DNA of 64,000 nucleotides from assembly GCF_001010805.1 (NCBI RefSeq), contig NZ_CP011477.1:1751001-1815000 (forward strand). The letters run 5' to 3'. The notes below the pieces were generated by a model that saw only the letters and a program-made list of their open reading frames with translations, had not been told where the DNA came from and did no database searches. A program made the position numbers and the translations under genes. The stretch is from Spongiibacter sp. IMCC21906. Lineage in GTDB: Bacteria > Pseudomonadota > Gammaproteobacteria > Pseudomonadales > Spongiibacteraceae. Positions 16,552 through 24,807 of this stretch are shown here, in pieces; within the stretch, counting starts at the first letter, position 1, and every line of letters begins with the position of its first letter.

Positions 16552-16661
16552 CATAACAAATACGCGCAGTTGCCGCTGAAAAGCGCGGCGGGACAGCCAA
16601 AACTCCGCGCGTTTTTGTGCATTCGCTGCGCTCAGTGTCGCACAAAAACGCGCTCCATTTG
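16552..16661 (+). other. Second attC-like site, apparently truncated
   Basis: Starts CATAACAAATACGCGCAG and has the arm GCGCGGCGGGACAGCC. The inner stem GCGCGTTTTTGTGC (16607-16620) is mirrored by GCACAAAAACGCGC (16640-16653) around TTCGCTGCGCTC. The expected outer right arm (ending CGTTA) is missing: the sequence runs instead into repeat copy E. This suggests the site was cut when the repeat arrived or by a deletion. Confidence 0.5.
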
Positions 16662-16667
16662 GAAAAA

Positions 16668-16690
16668 TGGGGACAGATTTATTTTTGCTT
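16668..16690 (+). repeat. Short repeat family, copy E
   Basis: ggggacagatttatttttgc at 16669-16688, identical in core to copies B and C. It marks the right end of the AT-rich island; ordinary chromosomal genes resume after it. Confidence 0.7.
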
Positions 16691-16758
16691 AGTGCTATTC
16701 AAGGCAGTGAGAAACTGAATGGATAAACGCAAAATGAGCAAGATGGGTTTGAACGAAT

Positions 16759-16787
16759 AAATGCGCGCACAGGGCTGTGCGCGCATT
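16759..16787 (-). terminator. Hairpin terminator after the AveC-family gene
   Basis: AATGCGCGCACAG and CTGTGCGCGCATT form a 13-base perfect stem with a 2-base loop, 12 bases beyond the stop of the minus-strand gene. On that strand it continues TATTC, a weak T tract, so termination is likely but the T run is short. Confidence 0.55.
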
Positions 16788-16798
16788 GTTTTGTTGGT

Positions 16799-17929
16799 TT
16801 AACGAGGTGTGATTTCTACGCCGTTAACGGCATCTTCTTCGCTTACTTGGGGAGAATCTTTAAATTTCTCCAGGTCGTTGCGACGCATTACTGGCAGGTC
16901 GGGACGTGCACAGGCAATGCCGGTTTCGGGTCCACACATTCCTGCGCCTTGGGTAAAGAAGGCGGGCAGATCATCTGGGAAGGGGTCTGCATTGGCGGTG
17001 AACAGGGGCATTGGCAGCACATAAAGAATCACTTCAACCACTGAGCAGAAACCAATAACGGCAACGCCACGAACGATGGACTGGCGGAAGTTTGAGTTTT
17101 TGCAGATGTCGAGTTTATCCACACCGCGTTCAACCCAAGTCCGACCTTTGTCGTCTTTGAAGTAAACCAATACGCTGGTGCAACCGACCCATGCGCCGAA
17201 CAGGCATTCGTAGATGGGGAACTGGTACCAGTGGCCGCCCCATAAGCTTAGTGCTCTGATCGAGCCGGGGTAAGCGTAGATGCCAGAGAAACGAATCAGC
17301 AGGCTTTCCAATACCAGGTCCACTACCATGGCCGCAAAAATACCGCAGGCTGACAGGGCAACGTTGTTGATCTCGGGGAAGCGGGCTTTAACAAACCGCA
17401 TGGTGGCCAAGCCGCCCATGGTCATCCACAACAAAAAGCCGGGATAGCCGCCAGCCCAGGTTAGTAGGGGTTCTGGCAGGCGATGACCGTTGATGCTTAA
17501 CCAGCCGGGAATTTCAGCAGATAAAAAGCCAAGGTTGGGCGCATAAGGGTTGTAGACGCAGCCCACCTGAATCCAGTTCATGGAGGGGTCCCAGAAGATC
17601 ATCACAAAAAACGCGATGCCTAACAGTCCCAATGTGTTGGGTTGGCCGGTCTGGCGAATGGGCTTGATGATCTGGGTCCAGATCATATACAGCCATACCA
17701 GTCCCATGCCGATGGTGACGGTCCAAACCCCAATTTTAAAATTAATGGGCACTTCAACACCGGGCGCCAGTTCAGTGGGGCCAAAGTACGGGGCGGTTAC
17801 CCACTGGTAAATAACGTACAGGTAAAAGGCGATAAACACGGCCCCGATCGCGCCCCAGGTTTTGATGGGGCTGGTCGGGTCCGTGCCAGCCACATCCCGC
17901 GGCTGATTTGAGCTAGTGGATTTATCCAT
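16799..17929 (-). CDS. AveC-family (spirocyclase-like) membrane protein
   Basis: Integral membrane protein of 376 residues resembling the AveC family, named for the avermectin spiroketal-forming protein. About seven hydrophobic helices are visible, starting with IGAVFIAFYLYVIYQWVTAPYF. Family-like landmarks include FWDPSMNWIQVGCVYNPYAPNLGFL, WAGGYPGFLLWM and GGHWYQFPIYECLFG. Most such proteins lie outside avermectin producers and have no known substrate. It is the last gene of a minus-strand series with a VWA protein and AAA ATPase, but a 190-base gap with a strong hairpin separates it from them. Start ATG follows GGAGAAATACA. Confidence 0.75.
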   Translation of the reverse strand: MDKSTSSNQPRDVAGTDPTSPIKTWGAIGAVFIAFYLYVIYQWVTAPYFGPTELAPGVEVPINFKIGVWTVTIGMGLVWLYMIWTQIIKPIRQTGQPNTLGLLGIAFFVMIFWDPSMNWIQVGCVYNPYAPNLGFLSAEIPGWLSINGHRLPEPLLTWAGGYPGFLLWMTMGGLATMRFVKARFPEINNVALSACGIFAAMVVDLVLESLLIRFSGIYAYPGSIRALSLWGGHWYQFPIYECLFGAWVGCTSVLVYFKDDKGRTWVERGVDKLDICKNSNFRQSIVRGVAVIGFCSVVEVILYVLPMPLFTANADPFPDDLPAFFTQGAGMCGPETGIACARPDLPVMRRNDLEKFKDSPQVSEEDAVNGVEITPR

Positions 17930-18049
17930 TGTATTTCTCCGGTCGATAACGCAAAACGTTAAGCAATACGATAGCGGGCATAATTTGTGTGAACAGACGT
18001 GGCCTGCTTTTTTCGATATTACTTACCACCCTCCAGGCAGTAATGCCTT

Positions 18050-18110
18050 ATTTTCGGGAAGCCCCTGCGGCCCAGAAGGGCAGGCAGGGGCTTCCCGAAA
18101 ATTCTTTTTT
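18050..18110. terminator. 19-base perfect hairpin with T run, between VWA and AveC genes
   Basis: ATTTTCGGGAAGCCCCTGC (18050-18068) pairs exactly with 18084-18102 around a 15-base loop; TCTTTTTT follows on the plus strand. On the minus strand, the direction of the genes, the T tract lies only inside the stem end. It could act as a terminator of the norQD transcript (stem ends ...AAAAT) or an mRNA-stabilising end; no plus-strand gene would need it. Confidence 0.5.
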
Positions 18111-18119
18111 GTGAACAGC

Positions 18120-19865
18120 TTAAGCGACTTTTTTCATGGCGGTGGCAATGGCCGACTCAACCAGTTGGTGGAGTTTTGGCACGAGTTGCTCACTGCGGTG
18201 AATCGCCAGATAGTTGCTGGCACCGTACACTTTTTCTAGACGTTTTTTGTCGGCATCGCTGCCAACACTTAAACAGACACAGGCCACACCTTGGTCTCTG
18301 GCTTCTTCTATGGCTTTGCTGGTGTCTTCCCCGGCGTACTCGCCCTCGTATTGGTCGTCGTAGGGATAGCCGTCGGAGATCAAAATTAACAGTTTATAAG
18401 GCGTGCCAGCCTGTTCTTGCATTTGGGCGGTGGCATGGCGGATAGCGGCACCGCAGCGAGTATAGCCGGCGATGGCCATATGCCGAAGTCGAGATTCTAA
18501 TGCGGCCCCAGAGGGTTCATCAAAGGTTTTTACAGTTTGAAAGCGCACCAGGCCCCGGCCCCAAGAGTTAAAACCGTGCATGGCGACCCGATCACCTAAG
18601 GTGGCGAAGGCGCGACATAGACTCCAGCCGGTTTGGGCTTGCAGGTCAAAAACCCGTTTGCCGTCAGCGCTGTATTCCAAGGTGGAGCTGGACGCGTCTA
18701 ATAAAATGGAAACGCTTAAATCCCGGCGGGTTTTTAAACTGGCAGAGTAAATTCGTTCGTCGCCGCTGTGGCCGGTGCGGATATCGATGGCCAGGCGCAC
18801 CATTTGGTCTAATACCAGGTCGTCACCCTGGGGTTGGCCGCGATGGCGTTGAAAGCCCAAGTACAGCCCCGCCAAAGCGCGCTGAAAGGGCAAGTTGCTG
18901 CCGCTTAAGGTGCCGGGCTCAAAATTGGATTCCAGCGCGTGGGGGTCGGTTTCTTCCACGCTGACCCAATCGGGTTTGTATTGTTTTTTGTGACAGTCCC
19001 ATTCGTGATAGCTGTGGGCACCGGCCTCCGCGTGGGCAAAGGCGCTGGGCAAGGTAATATCCATTTCTGAACGTATCGCCATGGCGATGTCCCGAAAGCG
19101 TTGCGCAGCGCGACCCGATACCATTTGTGAGCCTGCACTGCCTTCGTCGGACTCTTCCTGACCTGGGGATGAACCCATATCCAGCAAGTCTTGCAGCATT
19201 TTGGAGAGAAATGATTCTTTACCTAACGGTGAGGTAAACCACTTCCAGAAGCTGGCTTTTTGGATATTTTCGTCGTCTTCTTCCTCGTCATTTTCTTCTG
19301 TGATCATTGCCAGCTGAGCTTCCAGCTCGGCCAGTTTTTGTTCGGTCATGGGTTTGCTGCCGCCCTGGGCATTGCGGCGCAATACCCGCCAAGGACGAAA
19401 GCCCCCGTACCATTCCGGGGGCTTTGGCAGGCTTTTTCTGCTTTGGGCTATTTCCAGAGAGGCCTCGGCATTTTGTGGTGTAAAGCCGCTGCGGTAGGGC
19501 GCCAGCATGGTTATCAGCTGGGAGGGCAGTCGAGATTCAATTGCCATGCAGCAACGTTCAACTTCCAGTACTAAAAAGCGCTCTGATAACTCGGCCCGAC
19601 CCAGAATCCGCTGCATGATCTTGTTAGAAAATGCCCCGCCGCTGATTAATGCCGCTTGAATCATGACCTCAATACGGCGGGTAGATAAATCTTCGTGGGC
19701 GGGCAAGTAAATACGGTCGCCGTCGCTATAACTGCGGGCCTTGTCTTTCATGACATAGGTAATAGAGACAGGGTGGCCAATGACGGCGGCAGCGAGGATC
19801 CGCAATGGCCGGTCGTCATGATCGACGTCTTTTGATACGGGCTGTTTTGCGGTGAGTTTTGCCAC
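18120..19865 (-). CDS. VWA-domain protein, NorD/CbbO-like activation factor
   Basis: Partner of a MoxR-type AAA ATPase; such pairs insert or remodel metal cofactors of enzymes such as NO reductase (NorQD) or Rubisco (CbbQO). The C-terminal third is a von Willebrand factor A domain with the MIDAS motif as DASSS in SILLDASSSTLEY, the later TRCGAAI threonine and the ILISDGYPYDD aspartate. The N-terminal two thirds contain an acidic stretch NDEEEDDEN. Length 581 fits NorD-like proteins. Start is GTG on the minus strand, 11 bases after the stop of the ATPase gene, so the two form an operon. No norCB genes are in view, so the client enzyme is unknown. Confidence 0.83.
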   Translation of the reverse strand: MAKLTAKQPVSKDVDHDDRPLRILAAAVIGHPVSITYVMKDKARSYSDGDRIYLPAHEDLSTRRIEVMIQAALISGGAFSNKIMQRILGRAELSERFLVLEVERCCMAIESRLPSQLITMLAPYRSGFTPQNAEASLEIAQSRKSLPKPPEWYGGFRPWRVLRRNAQGGSKPMTEQKLAELEAQLAMITEENDEEEDDENIQKASFWKWFTSPLGKESFLSKMLQDLLDMGSSPGQEESDEGSAGSQMVSGRAAQRFRDIAMAIRSEMDITLPSAFAHAEAGAHSYHEWDCHKKQYKPDWVSVEETDPHALESNFEPGTLSGSNLPFQRALAGLYLGFQRHRGQPQGDDLVLDQMVRLAIDIRTGHSGDERIYSASLKTRRDLSVSILLDASSSTLEYSADGKRVFDLQAQTGWSLCRAFATLGDRVAMHGFNSWGRGLVRFQTVKTFDEPSGAALESRLRHMAIAGYTRCGAAIRHATAQMQEQAGTPYKLLILISDGYPYDDQYEGEYAGEDTSKAIEEARDQGVACVCLSVGSDADKKRLEKVYGASNYLAIHRSEQLVPKLHQLVESAIATAMKKVA

Positions 19866-19876
19866 GGCGTATCGGC

Positions 19877-20689
19877 TCAGTCTGCCAGATAAGATTGTAT
19901 GACTTCTGCCAAGCCGCGCTGCACATCGGCGTCGTCAGTCAGTGGCATTAGCATAGCTGCTCGGGCAGCTTCCCGCGGTGACAAGCCTTCTTGCATCAGC
20001 AAGCCAGTCGCCACCAAGGAGCGGGTGGACGACACCTCGGGCAGGGTGCTGTTATCGAGCTTGCGAATGGCGCTGGCGAGCTTGACCAAATCTTTGGCCG
20101 CCTGCTCGGTGATACCAGACTCCTGCATCACAATCTTCACTTCGTGATCAAAACCGGGGTAGGTCATTTCTACTGCCACCATGCGTTGGCGGGTAGAGGG
20201 TTTGAGATCTTTCAGTACGCTTTGATAACCGGGGTTATACGACACCACCAGCATAAAGTCGTCAGGGGCTTTTAAGGTTTCACCCAAACGTTCAAGGTTC
20301 AGCTCCCGGCGGTGGTCGGTAAGGGGGTGAATAACCACGGTAGAGTCGGCCCGGGCTTCAACAATTTCATCTAAGTAGCAGATGGCACCTTCTCTGACCG
20401 CGCGGGTAAGCGGGCCATCGACCCAGACGGTTTCGCCACCGGTAAGCAAATAGCGCCCTACTAAATCGGCGGCGGTAATATCTTCGTGACAGGCGACACT
20501 GATTAAGGGGCGTCCTAATTTGTGCGCCATATGCTCGACAAAACGGGTTTTACCACAGCCTGTAGGGCCTTTTAGCATGATAGGGAGCTTGCGCCGAAAC
20601 GCGGCATTGAAGACGTCGATTTCATTGCCGGTAGACAAGTAATAGGGTGCTGAATTATCCGTATTGCTGGCTGTGTCCGATGAACTCAT
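19877..20689 (-). CDS. NorQ/CbbQ-type AAA+ ATPase (MoxR family)
   Basis: AAA+ chaperone-like ATPase of 270 residues. Walker A is GPTGCGKTRF, Walker B region AICYLDEIVEA, sensor-1 like VVSYNPGYQ, and the C-terminal CbbQ_C-type helical segment SSTRSLVATGLLMQEGLSPREAARAAM. It forms rings that act with the VWA protein encoded just downstream. Start ATG follows CAGGGTCAACA. A hairpin with T run lies about 160 bases upstream on the same strand and could attenuate transcription. The client is not evident; the nearest candidates are the AveC-family protein downstream and the bo3 oxidase genes farther away. Confidence 0.88.
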   Translation of the reverse strand: MSSSDTASNTDNSAPYYLSTGNEIDVFNAAFRRKLPIMLKGPTGCGKTRFVEHMAHKLGRPLISVACHEDITAADLVGRYLLTGGETVWVDGPLTRAVREGAICYLDEIVEARADSTVVIHPLTDHRRELNLERLGETLKAPDDFMLVVSYNPGYQSVLKDLKPSTRQRMVAVEMTYPGFDHEVKIVMQESGITEQAAKDLVKLASAIRKLDNSTLPEVSSTRSLVATGLLMQEGLSPREAARAAMLMPLTDDADVQRGLAEVIQSYLAD

Positions 20690-21084
20690 TGTTGACCCTG
20701 TCTGGTAGTGAGCTTGCGTGTTACAAACTGGATGCTGTTTTCATTTGCTAAGAACAACGCGTCCGGCTCTGCTAGCAGTGGCTTAAGTAGCAGGTCAGTA
20801 CGGTATTTATTGAGCATTAAGATTGATAACAGCAGGATTGTCGTTATAAAAAAATCTCAGATCAGTCGGAGATTACATTGATCTCCAACTTGATCTGAGA
20901 CAGTTCCACCCTTGCGTATTTTGAATTAGTTTATCGCGATTGTTGACCATCGCCCCACCATTATCGCCTATTGGCCAAATCGTGATGAGTGTGTCTAACT
21001 AACTCGCAACGGCGGAGATGTTGACAAAAAAGCGAATATTCCGTCAAATCACTAATCTTCTCAAGGTATTCTGTTTTGTAATAT
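20690..21084. other. Intergenic region between norQ-like gene and lysR gene
   Basis: This 395-base divergent region holds the hairpin described at 20848-20900 and must contain the promoters of the minus-strand ATPase gene and the plus-strand LysR gene. The segment 20940-21060 is where a LysR protein would be expected to bind. No small gene is supported. Confidence 0.5.
20848..20900 (-). terminator. Leader hairpin with T run upstream of the norQ-like gene
   Basis: TCTCAGATCA-GTCGGAGAT (20855-20873) pairs with ATCTCCAACT-TGATCTGAGA (20881-20900), with one bulge and one mismatch over about 19 base pairs. Read on the minus strand it is followed by TTTTTTTATA, the form of a rho-independent terminator. 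It precedes rather than follows a minus-strand gene, so it may be an attenuator of norQD or the 3' end of a small RNA starting in the divergent region. Confidence 0.6.
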
Positions 21085-21990
21085 ATGAACGTCGTTAAAT
21101 TAAAGAATGTTATCGCCGTCGATCAGTTTGGCTCATTTTCTGCTGCGGCCAAAATTGTTCATCTTACCCAGTCGGCCCTCACCAAGCATGTTGCCGATAT
21201 TGAACAAGACGTTGGCTTTGCCCTGTTTGAGCGCCACGCCAAAGGTGTGCACGCCACGGCTGAAGGCCGGGCCTTTATCGATAGGGCGACACGGATTGTG
21301 GCGGATTTAGAGCAATTGTCCTCTGATACTAAAGCGGGGCATATTCTTGGCGTGCCCAGGCTGCGGGTGGGCATTAGCCCACCATCGCTGGTGTCTTTGC
21401 TCAATGCGCCATTGACCAAAGTACTGGAGCGACACCCTGCTATTCGACTGGAGGAAACCGCAGGCTGGGCCGAGCAAACGGTACAGCAATTAAAAAATGG
21501 GGATATTGATGTGCTTATCGGCCCCGCTGGGCCTATTCAACAACATAAACAGTTTAAAGTTTATGATCTTGAGCCATTTACGATGTGTTTCTTTGTTCGC
21601 AAAGGCCATCCGCTGAGCAAGGTGACTAAACTCCGGGTGGAGCACTTGCACCAATATCCCATTGCCTTGGCCGACCGAAGTGCCGCCACACTGGATTTAA
21701 TCAATCAGTTGTTTGGGGTGCCGGAAATCCCCCAAGAGAAGCAGGTACACATCATTGGTCACTTTCCCCTGACCTGCAAAATTGTCGCAACGTCTGACAC
21801 CGTGGGTAATGTGGGCGCGGCATTTCGGCGCGATGAGCTGTTTTGTCAAAAATTTTCGATTCTTGAGTTTGATAGTTTAAAGCCGATTCCGTTGGCGATA
21901 GCTTACGACGGCAAACGACAACCCGCGCCGCCCATTTTGGAATTGGTGAATCTGTTGCGGTCTGAGCCGCATTGGGCGCGGGGCGAGTAA
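21085..21990 (+). CDS. LysR-family transcriptional regulator
   Basis: DNA-binding regulator of 301 residues. The N-terminal winged helix-turn-helix is canonical: AVDQFGSFSAAAKIVHLTQSALTKHVADIEQDVGFALFERHAKGVHATAEGRAF. A periplasmic-binding-protein-like effector domain follows from about residue 90 (LRVGISPPSLVSLLNAPLTKVLERHPAIRLEE). It is divergent from the norQ-like gene, so by the usual LysR rule that operon is its likely target and the shared region its binding site. The ligand is unknown. It converges with regA, whose end lies 22 bases away. Confidence 0.9.
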   Translation: MNVVKLKNVIAVDQFGSFSAAAKIVHLTQSALTKHVADIEQDVGFALFERHAKGVHATAEGRAFIDRATRIVADLEQLSSDTKAGHILGVPRLRVGISPPSLVSLLNAPLTKVLERHPAIRLEETAGWAEQTVQQLKNGDIDVLIGPAGPIQQHKQFKVYDLEPFTMCFFVRKGHPLSKVTKLRVEHLHQYPIALADRSAATLDLINQLFGVPEIPQEKQVHIIGHFPLTCKIVATSDTVGNVGAAFRRDELFCQKFSILEFDSLKPIPLAIAYDGKRQPAPPILELVNLLRSEPHWARGE

Positions 21991-22011
21991 AGCGCTTGTC
22001 AACTCAAGGAT

Positions 22012-22602
22012 TTATTTAACCTGCTGCTTTGCCAGCTTACGGGCCAGGGTGCGTCGATGCATTCCCAGCCGCCTTGCCGTTTCTGAAATATTAAATCCCG
22101 TTTCTGCCAAGGTCTCGTGTATACGCTCCCACTCCAGAGTTTTGATAGAAGTGGCTCGGCCGCGAATCTCGACTTCTACATTACCTTCGGCGTTGTTAAA
22201 GGCGGCTTCGATATCGTCGGTGTTTGAGGGCTTGGCGAGGTAGTGACAGGCACCGAGTTTGACGGCCTCGACGGCGGTGGCAATGCTGGCATAACCGGTT
22301 AGCACGACAATGATCATCTCGGCGTCGTGCTTATGCAGGGCTTGCACACACACCAGCCCAGAGGCTTCACCATCCAGTTTTAAGTCGACCACGGCGTAGT
22401 CTGGGTTGTGGTCTTGGAGCAGTGCCAGTGCTTTTTCTAGTCCATTAGCCGTTAACACTTGGTAGCCTCGGCGTTCAAAGGAGCGGGCCAATGTGCGAGC
22501 AAAAGCGGCATCGTCTTCAATAATCAGCAGGGTGGGTGAGTCTAATTTGGCGAGTTCGTCGCTCATGTTTTTGGGGTCAGGCATATTTTTTTGATCAGTC
22601 AC
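22012..22602 (-). CDS. regA: RegA/PrrA/ActR-family response regulator
   Basis: Redox two-component response regulator. The N-terminal receiver domain has the phosphoacceptor Asp in DYAVVDLKLDG, with IIEDDAAFAR (acidic pocket), LTGYAS and LAKPS (conserved Thr and Lys). The C-terminal Fis-type helix-turn-helix WERIHETLAETGFNISETARRLGMHRRTLARKLAK is typical of RegA. Length 196. The ATG is four bases after the regB stop, giving a regB-regA operon. Members control respiration, oxidase choice and carbon or nitrogen metabolism in response to quinone redox state. The bo3 oxidase genes beside it are a plausible target. Confidence 0.9.
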   Translation of the reverse strand: MTDQKNMPDPKNMSDELAKLDSPTLLIIEDDAAFARTLARSFERRGYQVLTANGLEKALALLQDHNPDYAVVDLKLDGEASGLVCVQALHKHDAEMIIVVLTGYASIATAVEAVKLGACHYLAKPSNTDDIEAAFNNAEGNVEVEIRGRATSIKTLEWERIHETLAETGFNISETARRLGMHRRTLARKLAKQQVK

Positions 22603-22606
22603 GGCA

Positions 22607-23935
22607 TCAGGCCTCTTTCAACATCAGGGCATCTAGCGGCAGTTGCAGGCGTATTTCAGCGCCGCCCTCATCACGATTGCTTGCCTGCACTGTGCCGCCC
22701 AGTATACGGGCAACATTAAACACCAAAAACAAACCCAGGCCGCTGCCGGGTCGGCCTTTGGTGGACTGATAGGGCTGCCCTAAGTGGTCAAAGACTTGCT
22801 GCGCAAAGCCGGGACCTCGGTCGACAACTTGGATGATAAGGGTGTCGTCTTGCCGAAAAACTTCAAGGCTGACCCATTGGGGTGAGGCTTCTAAGGCGTT
22901 GTCTAGCAGATTGCAGATGGTTTGTTTGAGCACCGTGTCAGAGGCGATATCGAGGTCTTCGCCAAAGTGGTTTTTAAATTCCAGCTCGGTTACTTTGCGG
23001 GTGTGTCGCCATTCATCCACTAATTCTTCAAAAAACTCGCAGATGGTGGTTTCGCCAGAGGACTCGCCACGGGTTTCGCCCGCCGACATTAAAATGCCGC
23101 TGACGATGGTTTTACAGCGTTGGATTTGGGCCTGCATCTCTACAATTTCTTCATTCATATCGGGGTCATTGGCAAGGCTGGGCATGCGTCGCCAGTCGCC
23201 CAGAATGACCGCAATGGTAGCCAGTGGCGTGCCCAGTTCGTGGGCCGCCCCAGAAGCCAACAAGCCCATGCGCAAAATATGTTCTTCTTCTGCTGCCCGC
23301 TGGCGCAATTCGGCCAGTCTGGCATCGTGCTCTTGGCGGGTACGGGTAATGCGATTGATGAAGACCACCAGCAAGGCAGCGGTCAGCATCAGGCAGATGA
23401 GCATGCCTTCTAAATAATAGCTGCGAATACCCAAATGATAATCTTGGGGCAGTGCCAGAGGCTGGGCTTTTTCTGCCAGCCACAGAAAGCACAGCGTCGA
23501 GATGCCCAGCAGCGAATAGGCATAAGGGGCGGCAAGTAGCACCGCGGCCAAACCGACTTGTAACAGATACAGGTAAACAAAGGGGTTGGTGGCACCGCCA
23601 CTGAGGTAGAGCTGGGCGGTGAGGGCGGCCATATCCACCAGTAAGCCCATAAACAGCTCAATGGTGCGTACCCGGTGGCGAAAACGCATAGCGAGTTCAT
23701 TGGCCGCGTTAAACACCGATAACGCAGCCAAAATACTCAACATGGTTTGGAGCGGCAGTTCTACGCCAAAGCCATAATGAGTGACCAGTATGGTTAGCAG
23801 CTGTCCCAGCACGGCCATCCAGCGCAGTAATACCAATTGCCGCATATGCTTGCTGAGGGTGTTGCGCTCATTGTCATTGGAGTCGGTTTGGTCGAGGGGG
23901 ATATCGTTGCCTACTACTCTTGCGGTATCTGTCAT
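22607..23935 (-). CDS. regB: RegB/PrrB-family redox sensor histidine kinase
   Basis: Membrane sensor kinase of 442 residues. Six hydrophobic helices occupy residues 30 to about 200 and include the quinone-binding motif GGATNPF (GGxxNPF). The H-box is GAAHELGTPLATIAVI, the RegB-specific form; the N-box and ATP-binding boxes follow (QTICNLLDNALEAS, VVDRGPGFA, GSGLGLFLVFNVARILGG). It reads the ubiquinone pool and phosphorylates RegA. The redox Cys usually found after the H-box is not evident: the region between H-box and N-box shows only one Cys, in QIQRCKTIVSGIL. Confidence 0.9.
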   Translation of the reverse strand: MTDTARVVGNDIPLDQTDSNDNERNTLSKHMRQLVLLRWMAVLGQLLTILVTHYGFGVELPLQTMLSILAALSVFNAANELAMRFRHRVRTIELFMGLLVDMAALTAQLYLSGGATNPFVYLYLLQVGLAAVLLAAPYAYSLLGISTLCFLWLAEKAQPLALPQDYHLGIRSYYLEGMLICLMLTAALLVVFINRITRTRQEHDARLAELRQRAAEEEHILRMGLLASGAAHELGTPLATIAVILGDWRRMPSLANDPDMNEEIVEMQAQIQRCKTIVSGILMSAGETRGESSGETTICEFFEELVDEWRHTRKVTELEFKNHFGEDLDIASDTVLKQTICNLLDNALEASPQWVSLEVFRQDDTLIIQVVDRGPGFAQQVFDHLGQPYQSTKGRPGSGLGLFLVFNVARILGGTVQASNRDEGGAEIRLQLPLDALMLKEA

Positions 23936-24070
23936 TGCTTAGCGCCTACGGATATAGATTGGCGTGTCACGGCTGAGTGTTTTTATACGGGGCATGTGTT
24001 GGCCCTTTTTTAGTTTGGCCAGATTAGTCGCGACCGTTTTCATGTGGAGCAGTATACGCCTTGCCGCGTG

Positions 24071-24799
24071 TTAAGCGCGCTTATCTCGGCGGCCTTGCTC
24101 TCGTTTTACCAGTACAGCGGCGCCGATAACCATCAGCGCAAGACCGTACCAGGTAATGGCATAAACCAGATGACTGTTGTGAAATTGGATGATGGTCAGG
24201 CCGCCCGTTGGGCCGGGGGCTCCGGGGCTGCCGGGTTGGTTGGCGGCAGCATCAATAAAATAGGGGGCGAGCTGCAGATCTTGGGCCTGGCCAATAGCTT
24301 GGGTGTCACGGGAATACCAGCGGTTTTGGCTTGGCTGGTTGTCACGTAGCACGCTGCCGTGTGGTTCGCTAATACGCAGCAGACCCGTTACTTCAACGTT
24401 GTTGCTTGGTGCTGGCGTGGGCGTGACGCCTTGATTAATAAACCCCCGGTTGACCAGAATCAGGCCGCCGGATTCACTCCGAAACGGGGTCATGACCCAG
24501 TAGCCGCTACCCAGCTCACTGGCACCGACCACCAGGGTGTCGCGGTCGGCAAGAAACTGTCCTTGGAGAGAGAGCTTGCGGTATTCGTCGGCTTCTTGGC
24601 TGATTTGCGGCCACTGGCTCTGCTTGGGGGCCGCTTGGGGAGCCGCGTGAGCCCGCTCATTAACCCGCTCAATCAGGTCCAGCTTCCACACCCGACGCTC
24701 CAGCTGCCAATTTCCCAATGCAACAAAGCCACAAAAGGCCAGTAGGGCGCAAAGGCTGATTAACAGCTTGGCAGGTCGCCGGGGTGCGGGTGCCGACAT
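24071..24799 (-). CDS. SURF1-family oxidase assembly protein
   Basis: Inner-membrane assembly factor for haem-copper oxidases. Two membrane helices at the ends (LLISLCALLAFCGFVALGNWQLERR near the N-terminus, and LVYAITWYGLALMVIGAAVLV near the C-terminus) flank a periplasmic domain, the SURF1 layout. Family motifs GNWQLERRVWK, VLVNRGFINQ-like LILVNRGFI and HLVYAITWYGLA are present. It follows cyoD by eight bases on the same strand and so is the last gene of the cyo operon. SURF1 assists haem insertion in subunit I. Confidence 0.88.
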   Translation of the reverse strand: MSAPAPRRPAKLLISLCALLAFCGFVALGNWQLERRVWKLDLIERVNERAHAAPQAAPKQSQWPQISQEADEYRKLSLQGQFLADRDTLVVGASELGSGYWVMTPFRSESGGLILVNRGFINQGVTPTPAPSNNVEVTGLLRISEPHGSVLRDNQPSQNRWYSRDTQAIGQAQDLQLAPYFIDAAANQPGSPGAPGPTGGLTIIQFHNSHLVYAITWYGLALMVIGAAVLVKREQGRRDKRA

Positions 24800-24807
24800 G
24801 GGCGGGC

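Noticed and set aside
13283-16700. Whole island considered as a prophage or integrative element
   Set aside because: No integrase, structural, replication or transfer genes are present; short repeats and cassette-like genes explain it better.
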